DNA of 64,000 nt from Alg239-R122 sp041746135 (GTDB lineage: Bacteria; Pseudomonadota; Alphaproteobacteria; Sphingomonadales; Sphingomonadaceae). Shown in pieces: positions 9,086 through 18,087 of this stretch. Every line of letters begins with the position of its first letter. The first letter of the stretch is position 1. The stretch is taken from NCBI GenBank assembly GCA_041746135.1, contig JBGTHQ010000003.1:1-64000 (forward strand), given 5' to 3'. The position numbers and the translations under genes are program-made. Under the pieces are notes generated by a model, which worked only from the letters and a program-made list of their open reading frames with translations, was not told where the DNA came from and ran no database searches.

Positions 9086-9433
9086 GTGTCGTTGCTTTCT
9101 AACTGTTATCGTCACGGATGAATGTCCCGGTCAGCAATCTTGCAAAAGCTGCCACCGTATGCAGCGCGGCGTAGCAGGGGACGCGGTGCAGCGCAATCCC
9201 GAGTAGCGCAGCGCGTGCAAGCATGCGTTCATCTTGCAGGGTGCAAATTGAGCCTCTGCATGGCGTTGCATGGTCAGCCGGCCAGTCGGTTGGCTTTGCA
9301 ATAAAAATGGTCGCATCGTTTGCATATTTGTCTTTCCATCTTATTTAAGGCAATAGGGACCGTGGCAGATTTAATCCGCCAGTTTATTTTGCGCAACTTC
9401 CCTGCGCACCAAGTGAAGTTACAGGAAAACCGC
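9086..9433. promoter_or_regulatory. Divergent intergenic region secB / Tim44-like, rich in TGCA words
   Basis: 348 bp between two divergent genes with no supportable ORF or RNA gene. It must hold both promoters, though no clear -35/-10 pair stands out. TGCA occurs ten times between 9141 and 9324 (9141, 9160, 9187, 9216, 9235, 9242, 9257, 9267, 9297, 9321), far more than base composition predicts. The spacing is irregular (7 to 30 nt). Confidence 0.45.
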
Positions 9434-10111
9434 ATGTCTTTTGAAATCGTCATTCTTGCCGTCATCGCCGCCTTTTTGGGCCTGCGTCTTTATGCAGTTC
9501 TGGGCAAGCGCACCGGACATGAACAGGAACCCTTACGGCGCAGCGCCGAACCGGGTTCGCTAGCGCAGCCGCAACCGGGATATGAGAACGAAGAAAAATC
9601 GTCAGGAAATGTCCATTCGATCGATCCGCAGCAGGGCAAGTCGCAATTTTACGATAGTGCCGCAGAGCCCGGCATCCGCCAGTTGCTGAGCGCCGACCGG
9701 GGCTTCGACGTTGCCCAGTTTGTCGAGAACGCAAAGACCGCTTATGGCATGATATTGGAAGCTTTCTGGAAAGGCGACCGCGAAAATCTGAAAATGCTGT
9801 GTGATGACGATGTCTATGCCGATTTTGAAGCCGCGCTGGATGCGCGCGAAGCGGCGGGCGAATCGCTCGACAACCGTCTCGTTCGGATCGACGAGGCGAT
9901 GATCGCCGATGTCGAATATGAAGCGCCTATGGCCCGCATCACCATGCGTTTCGATGCCGATATCGCGGCGGTTACCCGCAGCAAGGATGGCGAGGTGGTT
10001 GCAGGTTCCCTGTCGGACGCGGTGGAAACGCACGATATCTGGACGTTCGAGCGTGACGTGAACAGCGTCGATCCGCATTGGGTGCTGGCTGAAACCGACG
10101 AGGCGTCCTGA
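9434..10111 (+). CDS. Tim44/TimA-like domain protein
   Basis: 225-residue inner-membrane-anchored protein. A single N-terminal transmembrane segment (FEIVILAVIAAFLGLRLYAVL) is followed by the typical GKRTGHE and a linker. The Tim44-like domain occupies about residues 90-225 (VENAKTAYGMILEAFWKGD, then DAVETHDIWTFERD near the end). Family knowledge: bacterial Tim44 homologues lie next to secB and mltA in alphaproteobacteria and are linked to membrane protein handling; the exact role is not settled. The start at 9434 follows ACAGGAAAACCGC. It heads the Tim44-mltA-smr plus-strand run. Confidence 0.88.
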   Translation: MSFEIVILAVIAAFLGLRLYAVLGKRTGHEQEPLRRSAEPGSLAQPQPGYENEEKSSGNVHSIDPQQGKSQFYDSAAEPGIRQLLSADRGFDVAQFVENAKTAYGMILEAFWKGDRENLKMLCDDDVYADFEAALDAREAAGESLDNRLVRIDEAMIADVEYEAPMARITMRFDADIAAVTRSKDGEVVAGSLSDAVETHDIWTFERDVNSVDPHWVLAETDEAS

Positions 10112-10143
10112 ACTCCCAAGATCGAACACCAAGGACCGTGCCC

Positions 10144-11487
10144 ATGGCTGGATTCACGTCTTTACGCCGCCGCACTTTGCTCTGTGCCACCGGTCTGCTG
10201 CTGTCTCTTTCGGCTTGCAGCAGCGTCATTCCGGATACGCGCGCGCAAAGCGCACCGACGCCTCCCGCAGATGAGCGGGTTGTACAAGTCGGCCAGGGAT
10301 ATGGTCTGCAGGACCAGAAAGGAAATCCCTTACCTGATCGCGCGGCTACGCCTGTAGCGGCGCCGCCGGTGCGCCCGGCACTATCGGGCAGCGCGCTGCG
10401 TATCGGCAGTGACGTTACCCAAGCGATCGGCAATCCGGTCCGGCTCGGTCCCGGTATCGACTCGCTGCCCATATATGATGCCAAGGGGCAGGATGCGCTC
10501 AGGGCATTCGCGCTCAGTTGCCCCTCGCTTATCAAGCGCGAGGACCGTAGCGGTCTGACTGTGCCATCCGATTGGCAGTCAGCGTGCTCTGCCGCCGCTA
10601 CGTGGAACCCGAACGACGCTAAACGATTTTTTGCAACCTATATGGAAACGCTGCAGGTCGGGGATGGCAGCGCATTTGCCACGGGATATTTCGAGCCGCA
10701 AATTCGCGGGTCGCGCACGCGCCAGCCCGGATATGATACACCCGTTTACGCAACACCCTCCGATCTGGTCGATGTCGATCTCGGCCTGTTCTCCGACGAA
10801 CTGAAAAGCAAGCGCGTGCGCGGCCGGGTCGAAAATGGTAAGCTGGTGCCCTACGCAGATCGCGCGGCGATCGAACAAGGCGCGCTGGCGGGGCGCGGCT
10901 TGGAAATCGGCTATGCCGCAGATCCGATCGAGTTTTTCTTCCTGCAAATCCAGGGTTCCGGCCGTTTGCTGCTGCCCGATGGCGGTGTCATGCGCATCGG
11001 CTATGACGGGCAGAATGGCCGCGAATATGTCGGTATCGGCAAACTGCTGCGCGACCGCAATTTGCTCGCCCCCGGACAGGCCTCTATGCAGGGTATCATC
11101 GAATGGATCCGCACGCATCCTGAAGAAGGACGTGCGCTGATGCGCGAGAATAAGAGCTTTATTTTCTTCCGGGAACTGACCGGTGCCGGGCCGCTCGGCG
11201 CGATGGGCTATGCCGTGGCACCGCGCACGACCGTGGCGGTCGATCCCAAATTCGTGCCAATGGGTGCGCCGGTATTGCTGTCGATGGATCGCGGCGAGCC
11301 CAATGGTATCTGGGTCGCGCAGGATACAGGCGGCGCGATCAAAGGTGCCAACCGCTTCGATACATTCTGGGGTGCGGGCGATGAAGCGCGCGCGATTGCA
11401 GGCGGCATGTCGGCCAAGGGACAGGCCCTGATATTCGTGCCAAAGGGGACTTTTGCGCGGCTATCGGCTTCCGCTCAGGGGCAATGA
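10144..11487 (+). CDS. mltA: Membrane-bound lytic murein transglycosylase A
   Basis: Outer-membrane lipoprotein cleaving peptidoglycan to 1,6-anhydromuropeptides. The lipobox LSLSAC puts the lipid on residue 25. The MltA barrel shows GYFEPQIRGS, then FFLQIQGSGRLLLPDG; the C-terminal 3D domain with its Asp residues reads WVAQDTGGAIKGANRFDTFWG. 447 residues. The ATG at 10144, with GGA 8 nt upstream, is preferred over GTG at 10138. The stop overlaps the smr ATG (ATGA). Confidence 0.94.
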   Translation: MAGFTSLRRRTLLCATGLLLSLSACSSVIPDTRAQSAPTPPADERVVQVGQGYGLQDQKGNPLPDRAATPVAAPPVRPALSGSALRIGSDVTQAIGNPVRLGPGIDSLPIYDAKGQDALRAFALSCPSLIKREDRSGLTVPSDWQSACSAAATWNPNDAKRFFATYMETLQVGDGSAFATGYFEPQIRGSRTRQPGYDTPVYATPSDLVDVDLGLFSDELKSKRVRGRVENGKLVPYADRAAIEQGALAGRGLEIGYAADPIEFFFLQIQGSGRLLLPDGGVMRIGYDGQNGREYVGIGKLLRDRNLLAPGQASMQGIIEWIRTHPEEGRALMRENKSFIFFRELTGAGPLGAMGYAVAPRTTVAVDPKFVPMGAPVLLSMDRGEPNGIWVAQDTGGAIKGANRFDTFWGAGDEARAIAGGMSAKGQALIFVPKGTFARLSASAQGQ

Positions 11488-12113
11488 CCCGCAAAACTGG
11501 CTCGCTCTCGCCGCAGGAAGTGGAACTGTGGAACCGCGTCGCGGCAACGGTCGAACCGCTGGAGGCAAAGCGCACAGTCAAGACCAGAGCTCCAACTTCC
11601 GCACAAAAGCCTGCCAATATTTTCAGCCATAACGCCGCCGATCGACATCCGACGCAGAAACAATTTGCTCGAATGCTCAATCCTTCCACCACCGCAGCAT
11701 CGCCGCAGCCCGGTTCGCAGAGGGAGGCATTGCCCGGTGCCGGTGCCGGTAGTGCGTTGCCGCCACAGCATAACGGCCTCGATGGGCATTGGGACCGCAA
11801 ATTTGTGCGCGGCCGCATCGAGCCCGATATTACGGTCGACTTGCACGGACACACGCTTTCGACCGCCTATACCCAGCTTGACCAGAGCTTGGCGCTGGCG
11901 ATCAGGACTGGCTTTCGCGTGCTATTGCTGATTACCGGCAAGCCGCGTCCGGCAGATGCCCGCGATGCGCGCGGCAACAGGCGCGGGGTTATTCGGGCGG
12001 CGGTGGCCGACTGGCTGGCTTCATCGCGCCATGCGGCCAATATCGCGGCTGTGCGCAACGCGCATCCCCGGCATGGCGGCAATGGCGCGCTTTATATAGT
12101 TTTGCGGCGCTGA
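11484..12113 (+). CDS. Smr domain endonuclease-like protein
   Basis: 209 residues. The N-terminal half is low complexity, rich in Ala/Pro/Ser, and probably disordered. The C-terminal Smr (small MutS-related) domain spans about residues 112-209 with the LHGHTLSTAY motif, LLLITGKPRP and the closing GNGALYIVLRR. Smr domains nick DNA or bind/cleave RNA; the substrate here is unknown. The ATG overlaps the mltA stop by 4 nt, consistent with the conserved mltA-smr pairing. It ends 6 nt from the convergent dapE stop. Confidence 0.9.
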   Translation: MTRKTGSLSPQEVELWNRVAATVEPLEAKRTVKTRAPTSAQKPANIFSHNAADRHPTQKQFARMLNPSTTAASPQPGSQREALPGAGAGSALPPQHNGLDGHWDRKFVRGRIEPDITVDLHGHTLSTAYTQLDQSLALAIRTGFRVLLLITGKPRPADARDARGNRRGVIRAAVADWLASSRHAANIAAVRNAHPRHGGNGALYIVLRR

Positions 12114-12119
12114 AAGCCT

Positions 12120-13274
12120 TTAGTCTGAAGAAAGCGCGGCCAGAACGATCCGCCGATAAATCCCCGTCAGCTTTTCCAAATCCTGTACGGCCACGGCTTC
12201 GTCGAGCTTGTGCATGGTCGCGTTACACAGCCCGAATTCCACAACCGGGCAAATTTTCGACAGGAAACGTGCATCGGACGTTCCGCCGCTGGTCGACAAT
12301 TCGGGCGTAACACCGGTTTCGGCAATGATCGCATCGCTGACCAGAGTCGATAGCTCGCCCGGAAGTGTCAGAAATGCCTCGCCCGACACGATGCCCTTAA
12401 CCTTGCCTCCCATCGCTTCGGCCAGATGCGTGATCTGCTCGACCAGTTCGTTGCCGGTGTGAAGGTCGTTGAACCGCGTGCTTATGCGCGCCTCGGCGCG
12501 TTTGGGAATGACATTATGCGCAGGATTACCAACATGCAGTTCGGTAATCTCGGTATTGCTCGCCTGGAACCAGTCAGTGCCTTTGTCGAGCACGATATCG
12601 TCGATCGCGGCGAGGATTCGCACCAGTTTCGTGATCGGATTGTCAGCCATATGCGGATAGGCGACATGGCCCTGAGTGCCGTCAACCGAAATCCACATAT
12701 TGACCGATCCGCGCCGCCCGATCTTTACCATATCGCCGAGCCTGTCGACCGAAGTCGGCTCGCCTACCAGACACATATCGGGAATGCACTTGCGGCTCTG
12801 CATATGCGCAATCAGTTCGCGCGTGCCATAAATTGCCGGACCTTCTTCGTCGCCTGTGATGATCAGGCTGATCGTGCCGACATCGGCGGGGATATCATGC
12901 ACAGCCGCAACGAAACTGGCGATGCTCCCCTTCATATCGACTGCGCCGCGCCCGTAGAGCAAGTCGCCGCGTATCTCGGGTTCAAATGGATCGCTGTCCC
13001 AGCCTTCGCCCGGCGGCACCACGTCGAGATGCCCGGCAAAAGCGAAGTGCCGCGCGCCTTTCGCATTTTTTAGGCCGCGTATGGCAAACAGGTTTTCGAC
13101 CGGTCCATCGGGAACTTGCCCAGTGACGAAGCGTGTCACGTCGAAACCGAGCGGCTCCAGCATCGCTTCAAGCTCGGCAAAGACACCGCCCGTTGCGGGC
13201 GTTATGCTTTTATGGGCAATCAGGCGTTTGGCAAAATCCAGCGCACGCCCGGAAACCTCCATAGCCTCGCTCAT
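12120..13274 (-). CDS. dapE: Succinyl-diaminopimelate desuccinylase
   Basis: Di-zinc M20 amidohydrolase making LL-diaminopimelate for lysine and peptidoglycan. 384 residues. Metal and catalytic motifs: FAGHLDVVPPG, GRGAVDMKGS, TGDEEGPA, and STSGGTSDARF in the C-terminal part. The dimerisation lid lies in the middle (KIGRRGSVNMWISVDGTQGH). The ATG at 13274 overlaps the TGA of the upstream GST gene, so the two are translationally coupled; ATG at 13262 is an alternative. Confidence 0.95.
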   Translation of the reverse strand: MSEAMEVSGRALDFAKRLIAHKSITPATGGVFAELEAMLEPLGFDVTRFVTGQVPDGPVENLFAIRGLKNAKGARHFAFAGHLDVVPPGEGWDSDPFEPEIRGDLLYGRGAVDMKGSIASFVAAVHDIPADVGTISLIITGDEEGPAIYGTRELIAHMQSRKCIPDMCLVGEPTSVDRLGDMVKIGRRGSVNMWISVDGTQGHVAYPHMADNPITKLVRILAAIDDIVLDKGTDWFQASNTEITELHVGNPAHNVIPKRAEARISTRFNDLHTGNELVEQITHLAEAMGGKVKGIVSGEAFLTLPGELSTLVSDAIIAETGVTPELSTSGGTSDARFLSKICPVVEFGLCNATMHKLDEAVAVQDLEKLTGIYRRIVLAALSSD

Positions 13275-13939
13275 GTGCCGGGCATATCCTGTTCGAACCG
13301 TTCGATGACCCAGTCTTCCTCGCCCGCGGCCTCGCACCATTGCTCCATCCATTCATGGCCCATTATCGTATCCATATAGCTTGTCGCAAAACCGGGAACA
13401 TTGAAGCCATAGGTGCGAAAGCGCGAGACGACAGGGGCATACATGATGTCGGCAGCGCCGAATGTGCCGAACAGATACGGGCCCTGCTTACCATAGCGCG
13501 CCCGTGCCTCCGCCCACAGGCCGAGTATGCGGATGACATCGGCCTGCACGTCGTTGGCCACGGTGATGCTGCTGTATTTCTGGCGGATATTCATCGGATG
13601 CCCGCGGCGCAGCGGTAGAAAACTGCTGTGCATTTCCGCGCACATCGACCGCGCCATGCCGCGCGCCACTTCATCCTTGGGCCAGAAACGGTCGCGGTGC
13701 GTCTTGTCGGCCAGCCAGTCGATGATCGCCAGACTGTCCCACACGACCGCCTCGCCATCCCACAGGATCGGCACTTTACCCGACGAGGGTGCGAACTCGT
13801 CGCCCTTGCGTTTTTCCTCCCAGTCCTCGCCATAGAGCGGAACGGTAATTTCGTCGAAATGCAGACCCGATTGCTTGCAGGCCAGCCAGCCGCGCAGTGA
13901 CCAGCTGGAATAATTCTTATTGCCGATAATGAGTTTCAA
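13271..13939 (-). CDS. Glutathione S-transferase family protein
   Basis: 222-residue GST-fold protein. The N-terminal thioredoxin-like domain begins KLIIGNKNYSSWSLRGWLAC, a signature of a distinct proteobacterial GST subfamily, with KVPILWDG and DSLAIIDWLA as the glutathione-binding part. The helical C-terminal domain follows. The start is read as TTG at 13939, preceded by GGAAGG; the GTG at 13969 adds ten unlikely residues. Substrate unknown. It is coupled to dapE by a 4-nt overlap. Confidence 0.85.
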   Translation of the reverse strand: MKLIIGNKNYSSWSLRGWLACKQSGLHFDEITVPLYGEDWEEKRKGDEFAPSSGKVPILWDGEAVVWDSLAIIDWLADKTHRDRFWPKDEVARGMARSMCAEMHSSFLPLRRGHPMNIRQKYSSITVANDVQADVIRILGLWAEARARYGKQGPYLFGTFGAADIMYAPVVSRFRTYGFNVPGFATSYMDTIMGHEWMEQWCEAAGEEDWVIERFEQDMPGT

Positions 13940-13974
13940 TGCAGGGCCTTCCCGGTTCTTTTGCCGCACTATAG

Positions 13975-14002
13975 CCGCTCACCCTGGGCCTGTCGAAGGG
14001 TA
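13975..14002. repeat. REP-like short palindrome fragment
   Basis: The sequence GCTCACCCTGGGCCTGTCGA followed by AGGG resembles the CTTCGACAGG...CAGGGTGAGC palindromes dispersed in sphingomonad genomes (from memory, not searched). It lies in the 92-bp gap between the GST start and the engB stop. It looks like a single partial unit. Confidence 0.4.
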
Positions 14003-14031
14003 AAGACAGAACGATTGCGATGAAGAAGCGA

Positions 14032-14646
14032 TCAGTCCGTGACGGCTTCCACCACCGCCGCGCGCAGTTCGCTGATGCCGTATTTCGTTTCCGAAGAAGT
14101 GACCAGAACCTGCGGATGTGCAGCCGGATGCAGCCGTGCTTCCGCTTCGACTTTCTCGACGGTCTTGGCAAGCTCGCTTGCCTTCACCTTGTCCATCTTC
14201 GTCATCACGATGCGATAACTGACGGCCGCCTCGTCGAGCATTTTGAGCACGTCGCGGTCGACGTCCTTGATCCCGTGCCTGCTGTCGACCAGCACCAATG
14301 TGCGCTTTAATACCACCCGTCCGCGAAGATAGTCGTTGATCAGGAACCGCCATTTGCGCACGATATCCTTGGGTGCCTTGGCATAGCCATAGCCCGGCAT
14401 GTCGACGAGCCGGAAAAACAGCGGATCGCCGATGTCGAAGAAATTCAGCTCTTGCGTGCGGCCCGGCGTCACCGATGTGCGCGCGATGGCGCGGCGACCG
14501 GTGAGGGCATTGAGCAGCGACGATTTGCCGACATTGGACCGCCCGGCAAAGGCGATCTCCGCCACGACCGGCTTGGGCAGAAAATCCAGTGACGGCGCAG
14601 ATTTGAGGAAAGTGACGGAGCCGGAAAAAAGTTTGTCGGGATTCAT
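14032..14646 (-). CDS. engB: Ribosome biogenesis GTP-binding protein YihA/EngB
   Basis: 204-residue GTPase needed for 50S assembly and normal division. G motifs: P-loop GRSNVGKSS (about residues 35-43), the G2/switch region TSVTPGRTQELNFF, G3 DMPGYGYAKAP, and TKMDK (G4). Length and architecture are standard. The gap to yidC upstream is 76 bp and contains a half REP-like palindrome. Confidence 0.95.
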   Translation of the reverse strand: MNPDKLFSGSVTFLKSAPSLDFLPKPVVAEIAFAGRSNVGKSSLLNALTGRRAIARTSVTPGRTQELNFFDIGDPLFFRLVDMPGYGYAKAPKDIVRKWRFLINDYLRGRVVLKRTLVLVDSRHGIKDVDRDVLKMLDEAAVSYRIVMTKMDKVKASELAKTVEKVEAEARLHPAAHPQVLVTSSETKYGISELRAAVVEAVTD

Positions 14647-14678
14647 AAGGGCATTCGCTGTTCTTTATATTTGTGATC

Positions 14679-14703
14679 CTGAAACAAATTCAGCATGACG
14701 GAC
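14679..14703. repeat. Partial REP-like palindrome between yidC and engB
   Basis: CTGAA-acaaa-TTCAG followed by CATGACGG matches the right arm of the complete element at 35171-35253 with small changes. The left arm is missing here. It sits in the 76-bp gap between two same-strand genes and could form a small hairpin in the transcript. Confidence 0.5.
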
Positions 14704-14722
14704 GGTAGACAAACTATACCAC

Positions 14723-16486
14723 CTACGCATTTTCCGCCTCTTTGCGTTCTTTTTCACGGGCTTTTTCCTCGGCCTCCTTGACCATCATCTCCTTCATCTG
14801 CGGATGACGGCTATAAAGCCATTTTTGCTGCGCGATGGTGAGCGTGTTGGACACGGCCCAGTAAAGCTGGAGACCGGCCGCGAACGGCGCCATCACGAAC
14901 ATCAGTATCCACGGCATGATACCGAAAATCTGCGCCTGTACCGGATCGGCAGGGGCGGGGTTAAGCTTGAACTGCAGCCACATGGTGATGCCGACGATAA
15001 TCGGTAGAATCCCGATCGCCAGGAATGCCGGTGGATCATAGGGAAGCAGGCCGAACAGGTTGACCGGGGTGAGCGGATCGGGTGCGCTCAAATCCCGGAT
15101 CCAGCCGTAAAATGGCTGGTGCCGCATTTCAATGGTTAAGCGCAGCACTTTATAAAGCGCGAAAAATACCGGGATTTGCAGGAACATGGGCAGGCAGCCA
15201 GCCAGCGGATTGGCCTTTTCCTTTTTATACAGCGCCATGATTTCCTGTTGCTGCTTCTGCTTGTCGTCTTTATGGCGCTCCTGAATTTTCTTCATTTTCG
15301 GCTGGATCGCGCGCATTTGCGCCATGGATTTGAACTGTTTCTGCGCAATCGGGAACATCAGCCCGCGAATGATGAACACCAGCGCAATGATGGCGAGGCC
15401 AAAATTGCCGATATTGACGAATAGCCAGTGCAATACATAAAAAATCGGCTTTTCGAACCAGTAGAACCAGCCCCAGTCGATCGCGCGGTCGAATTTGGGG
15501 ATGCCTAGGTCCGCTTCATAAGCTTCGAGCAGATTGGTCTCCTTGCCGCCCGCAAACAGATAGCTTTTGGTGGCGAGCGACTTGCCGGCACCAACGATAT
15601 TTTTTTCGCCTTTCAATTCGGTCTGATACAGATCGGGTCCAACGGCACGGAATGTGCCGGTGGCTTTCACGGCCTGGGCATCGCTGGCGGGAATGAGTGC
15701 GGACAGCCAGTAGATGTCGGTAAAACCGATCCAGCCGATCGTGTTGGTAAAGGTAACGATACCGTTCGGTTCTTCGCTGACATCATCGTAATTCCATCCA
15801 TAATCGGCGGCGTCGTCGAACACCCCGATCGGGCCGGTATGCACGTTGAATGTGCTGGGGTCAGCGTTTTCGCTCGTGCGTTTGATCACGCCGACCGGCT
15901 GGATTGCGACCGAACCGCCGCTGGTATTGGCAAAACCCTGTTCGGCGGTGATCATATAATTGTCGTCGACGCTATATTTGATCGCAAAACGCTGCCCGGC
16001 GGCATTGTCCCAGCGCAGCGTCACCGGTGTTGCGGGTGTCAGCACAGTGCCATCGGGCGTCCAGATCGTATCCTTGTTCGGCGTCTCGACGCCTTCGCCG
16101 ACCCACACGAATTGCGCGAAATGTTGGGTCGGGGTATTTTCGGGCGAGAATAGCCGGATCGGCGGGCTGTCTTTCTCCAAATCCTGGCGGTGGTCGGTCA
16201 GCGTCAGGTCGTCGATGCGGCCGCCCGTCAGGTTGATCGACCCGCTCACCCGCGGCGCTTTGATGGCGATCCGGGCGCTGTCGTTCAGCGCGGTCTCGAG
16301 CGGGCGAACGGCGACCGAGGTGGATGCCGCGGGGGTGTCGGGGTCGGGCGTCGTGCCGGCTTCCGCAACACTTTCGTCGATGGACGAGGGTGCGGCGGGA
16401 TAGAAATATCCCATTGCATATTGCCACCCGAACAGCACGATGCCCGCAAGCAGGATAGCGCCCAAGAAATTGCTTTTATTTTCCAC
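14723..16486 (-). CDS. yidC: Membrane protein insertase YidC
   Basis: 587-residue Oxa1/YidC insertase. N-terminal transmembrane helix NFLGAILLAGIVLFGWQYAMG, a large periplasmic beta domain (to about residue 340), then the conserved insertase core with GWFYWFEKPIFYVLHWL, AQKQFKSMAQMRAIQPKM and NPLAGCLPMFLQIPVFFALY. The C-terminal tail is charged (Lys/Glu rich), as expected for ribosome contact. The start is GTG at 16486 with GGAAAG upstream. Part of rpmH-rnpA-yidD-yidC-engB. Confidence 0.96.
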   Translation of the reverse strand: MENKSNFLGAILLAGIVLFGWQYAMGYFYPAAPSSIDESVAEAGTTPDPDTPAASTSVAVRPLETALNDSARIAIKAPRVSGSINLTGGRIDDLTLTDHRQDLEKDSPPIRLFSPENTPTQHFAQFVWVGEGVETPNKDTIWTPDGTVLTPATPVTLRWDNAAGQRFAIKYSVDDNYMITAEQGFANTSGGSVAIQPVGVIKRTSENADPSTFNVHTGPIGVFDDAADYGWNYDDVSEEPNGIVTFTNTIGWIGFTDIYWLSALIPASDAQAVKATGTFRAVGPDLYQTELKGEKNIVGAGKSLATKSYLFAGGKETNLLEAYEADLGIPKFDRAIDWGWFYWFEKPIFYVLHWLFVNIGNFGLAIIALVFIIRGLMFPIAQKQFKSMAQMRAIQPKMKKIQERHKDDKQKQQQEIMALYKKEKANPLAGCLPMFLQIPVFFALYKVLRLTIEMRHQPFYGWIRDLSAPDPLTPVNLFGLLPYDPPAFLAIGILPIIVGITMWLQFKLNPAPADPVQAQIFGIMPWILMFVMAPFAAGLQLYWAVSNTLTIAQQKWLYSRHPQMKEMMVKEAEEKAREKERKEAENA

Positions 16487-16557
16487 CGATCAAACTTTCC
16501 GTAATAAATCTTTTCCCGGGCAAGGTATTGCGTGCACTCGTGCGGGTTATTTCCGCT

Positions 16558-16767
16558 TTATGGCACCGGGTCATGGCCGTGTCCGCCCCAGGGGTGACAG
16601 CGCAATAGCCGCTTAAGCGCGAGCCATCCACCCTTAATCGCCCCGTATTTCCCCAAAGCCTCGATCGCGTATTGCGAACAGCTGGGACTATAGCGGCACG
16701 ACGGCGGTAAAACACGCGAAGGGCCCCATTGCCAAGCGCGCGCCACCCATATCATCACCTGCTTCAT
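16558..16767 (-). CDS. yidD: Membrane protein insertion efficiency factor YidD
   Basis: 69-residue amphipathic membrane-associated protein helping YidC insertion. The diagnostic CRYSPSCSQYAIEALGKYG block and GGWLALKRLLRCHPWG are both present. Its ATG overlaps the rnpA TGA (ATGA). It is separated from yidC by 71 bp. The cysteine-rich core has the three family cysteines. Confidence 0.95.
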   Translation of the reverse strand: MKQVMIWVARAWQWGPSRVLPPSCRYSPSCSQYAIEALGKYGAIKGGWLALKRLLRCHPWGGHGHDPVP

Positions 16768-17267
16768 TTCACGCCTTTGCGCGGACCGCGCGGACCTTTT
16801 CGAAAATTCGGCTTGGCATCGCTTTTGCCATCATGAATGCGCTGCAATGCCTGTTCGAGTTCGTTCGACAGTTGCGCGAAATCGCGCTCTATGCCCTTTT
16901 CCCGGCCGATCAGCACGTGATCTGCACCTTCTATGCCAAGCGCGGGGAGTTTTTGTCGCATCAGGTCCCGAAAGCGCCGTTTCATGAGGTTGCGCACCAC
17001 CGCATTGCCTATGCGCTTGGTCACGGTAATGCCCATCCGCACCGTACCGGCTTCGCAGGCCTGTTTCCTGACCAGCAGGATGAACCCCGGCATCGCGATT
17101 CGCATGCCGTTATTGGCAGCCAGGAAATCCTTGCGCACGCGCATTTTCTTGAGCGCGAACGGCGCGGGCGAAACGGTGCCGCCACTTACTCCGCCTTCGC
17201 AATGTACGAAAACACCGTCACGAACCGCGGCGGTGCCAGTGTTCGATATGCTATCCGGGGTCAGCAC
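16764..17267 (-). CDS. rnpA: Ribonuclease P protein component
   Basis: Basic protein cofactor of RNase P for tRNA 5' maturation. Conserved core: LKKMRVRKDFLAANNGMR, then MGITVTKRIGNAVVRNLMKR, the RNR-type basic motif, and KLPALGIEGADHVLIGREKG. Family similarity begins only near residue 39, so the first 38 residues are either a genuine extension or the start is ATG at 17144; the retained LKK before that ATG argues for a longer form. The C-terminal tail is Lys/Arg/Gly rich. It lies 43 nt after rpmH. Confidence 0.92.
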   Translation of the reverse strand: MLTPDSISNTGTAAVRDGVFVHCEGGVSGGTVSPAPFALKKMRVRKDFLAANNGMRIAMPGFILLVRKQACEAGTVRMGITVTKRIGNAVVRNLMKRRFRDLMRQKLPALGIEGADHVLIGREKGIERDFAQLSNELEQALQRIHDGKSDAKPNFRKGPRGPRKGVK

Positions 17268-17310
17268 ATCCTCCGCTCAGATTCGCCCGAAAAGAAGGGC
17301 GAAAGCGGTG

Positions 17311-17445
17311 TTATGCGGATAGCGACTTGCGGCCACGGGCACGGCGTGCGCGCAGGATGTTGCGGCCGCCGACGGTTGCCGAACGCTTGCGAAAGCCGTG
17401 ACGGCGCTGGCGGACGAGGTTGCTTGGCTGAAATGTGCGCTTCAT
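17311..17445 (-). CDS. rpmH: 50S ribosomal protein L34
   Basis: 44-residue basic ribosomal protein, read directly from the minus strand: MKRTFQPSNLVRQRRHGF, followed by RKRSATVGGRNILRARRA and ending KSLSA before TAA at 17311-17313. This is the canonical L34 sequence and length. It begins the rpmH-rnpA-yidD-yidC run. The 137 bp upstream should hold the promoter. Confidence 0.97.
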   Translation of the reverse strand: MKRTFQPSNLVRQRRHGFRKRSATVGGRNILRARRARGRKSLSA

Positions 17446-17582
17446 GGCACTTGATCCTTATTCTGAATAGCTGTCTTAAAATGGCGGGCGCTCCTTGTAT
17501 GGACGCCATCCCGCGAAAGACGGTGCAATTACGTGGGGTTGCCGTCAAAGTCAAGGCATGACCGCGCCTATTTCGGGTTGTT

Positions 17583-17900
17583 TCATGCAGCCTTGCCATC
17601 ATCGGTTGGCTCCAGATCGTCGGGGGCATGTTTCTTACTACGGCGCAGCGCCATGTTGGTCCAACGGCCATAGCGCGGATACTTGTATGAAAACCGCGCA
17701 TAAAGCCGCTTTGCCGTACGCGAGCTTTTCAGGATCAGAGCAAGGCCGACGGGGAAGATGATAATGAAACCGGGCCCCGGCAGCGCGCCTATAATGGGCG
17801 ACACCAGAACCAGCAATATGCCCGTAGCCAGAGTGAGGAGACGTATGCCGCCGCGTTTCGGGGTGTTGGCAAGGTTAGGGCGAGCGGATTTATCGGACAT
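17583..17900 (-). CDS. Small PGPGW-type membrane protein
   Basis: 105 residues. Two hydrophobic segments (IRLLTLATGILLVLVSPIIGA and GFIIIFPVGLALIL) are joined by LPGPGF, the feature that gives the PGPGW family its name. A basic tail follows (SSRTAKRLYARFSYKY). Function unknown. The ATG at 17900 is chosen; the frame stays open upstream but without similarity. Divergent from comM. Confidence 0.72.
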   Translation of the reverse strand: MSDKSARPNLANTPKRGGIRLLTLATGILLVLVSPIIGALPGPGFIIIFPVGLALILKSSRTAKRLYARFSYKYPRYGRWTNMALRRSKKHAPDDLEPTDDGKAA

Positions 17901-18087
17901 ATTCCATATTTGGGGCACCACGCCCGTTTCTGCAATGTGCGTAGCCACCAAAAATGCACGGTCTATAGGAAATTGCGCCTCTTGCGTGGGAACGGCGCAG
18001 CTTTTGCATTCAAAGCTATGATTTTGCTCGACTCTCTTCAATATATTAGGCTAGTCCAGTCTGCGGAACAAACGGGGAAAGCTCGGC

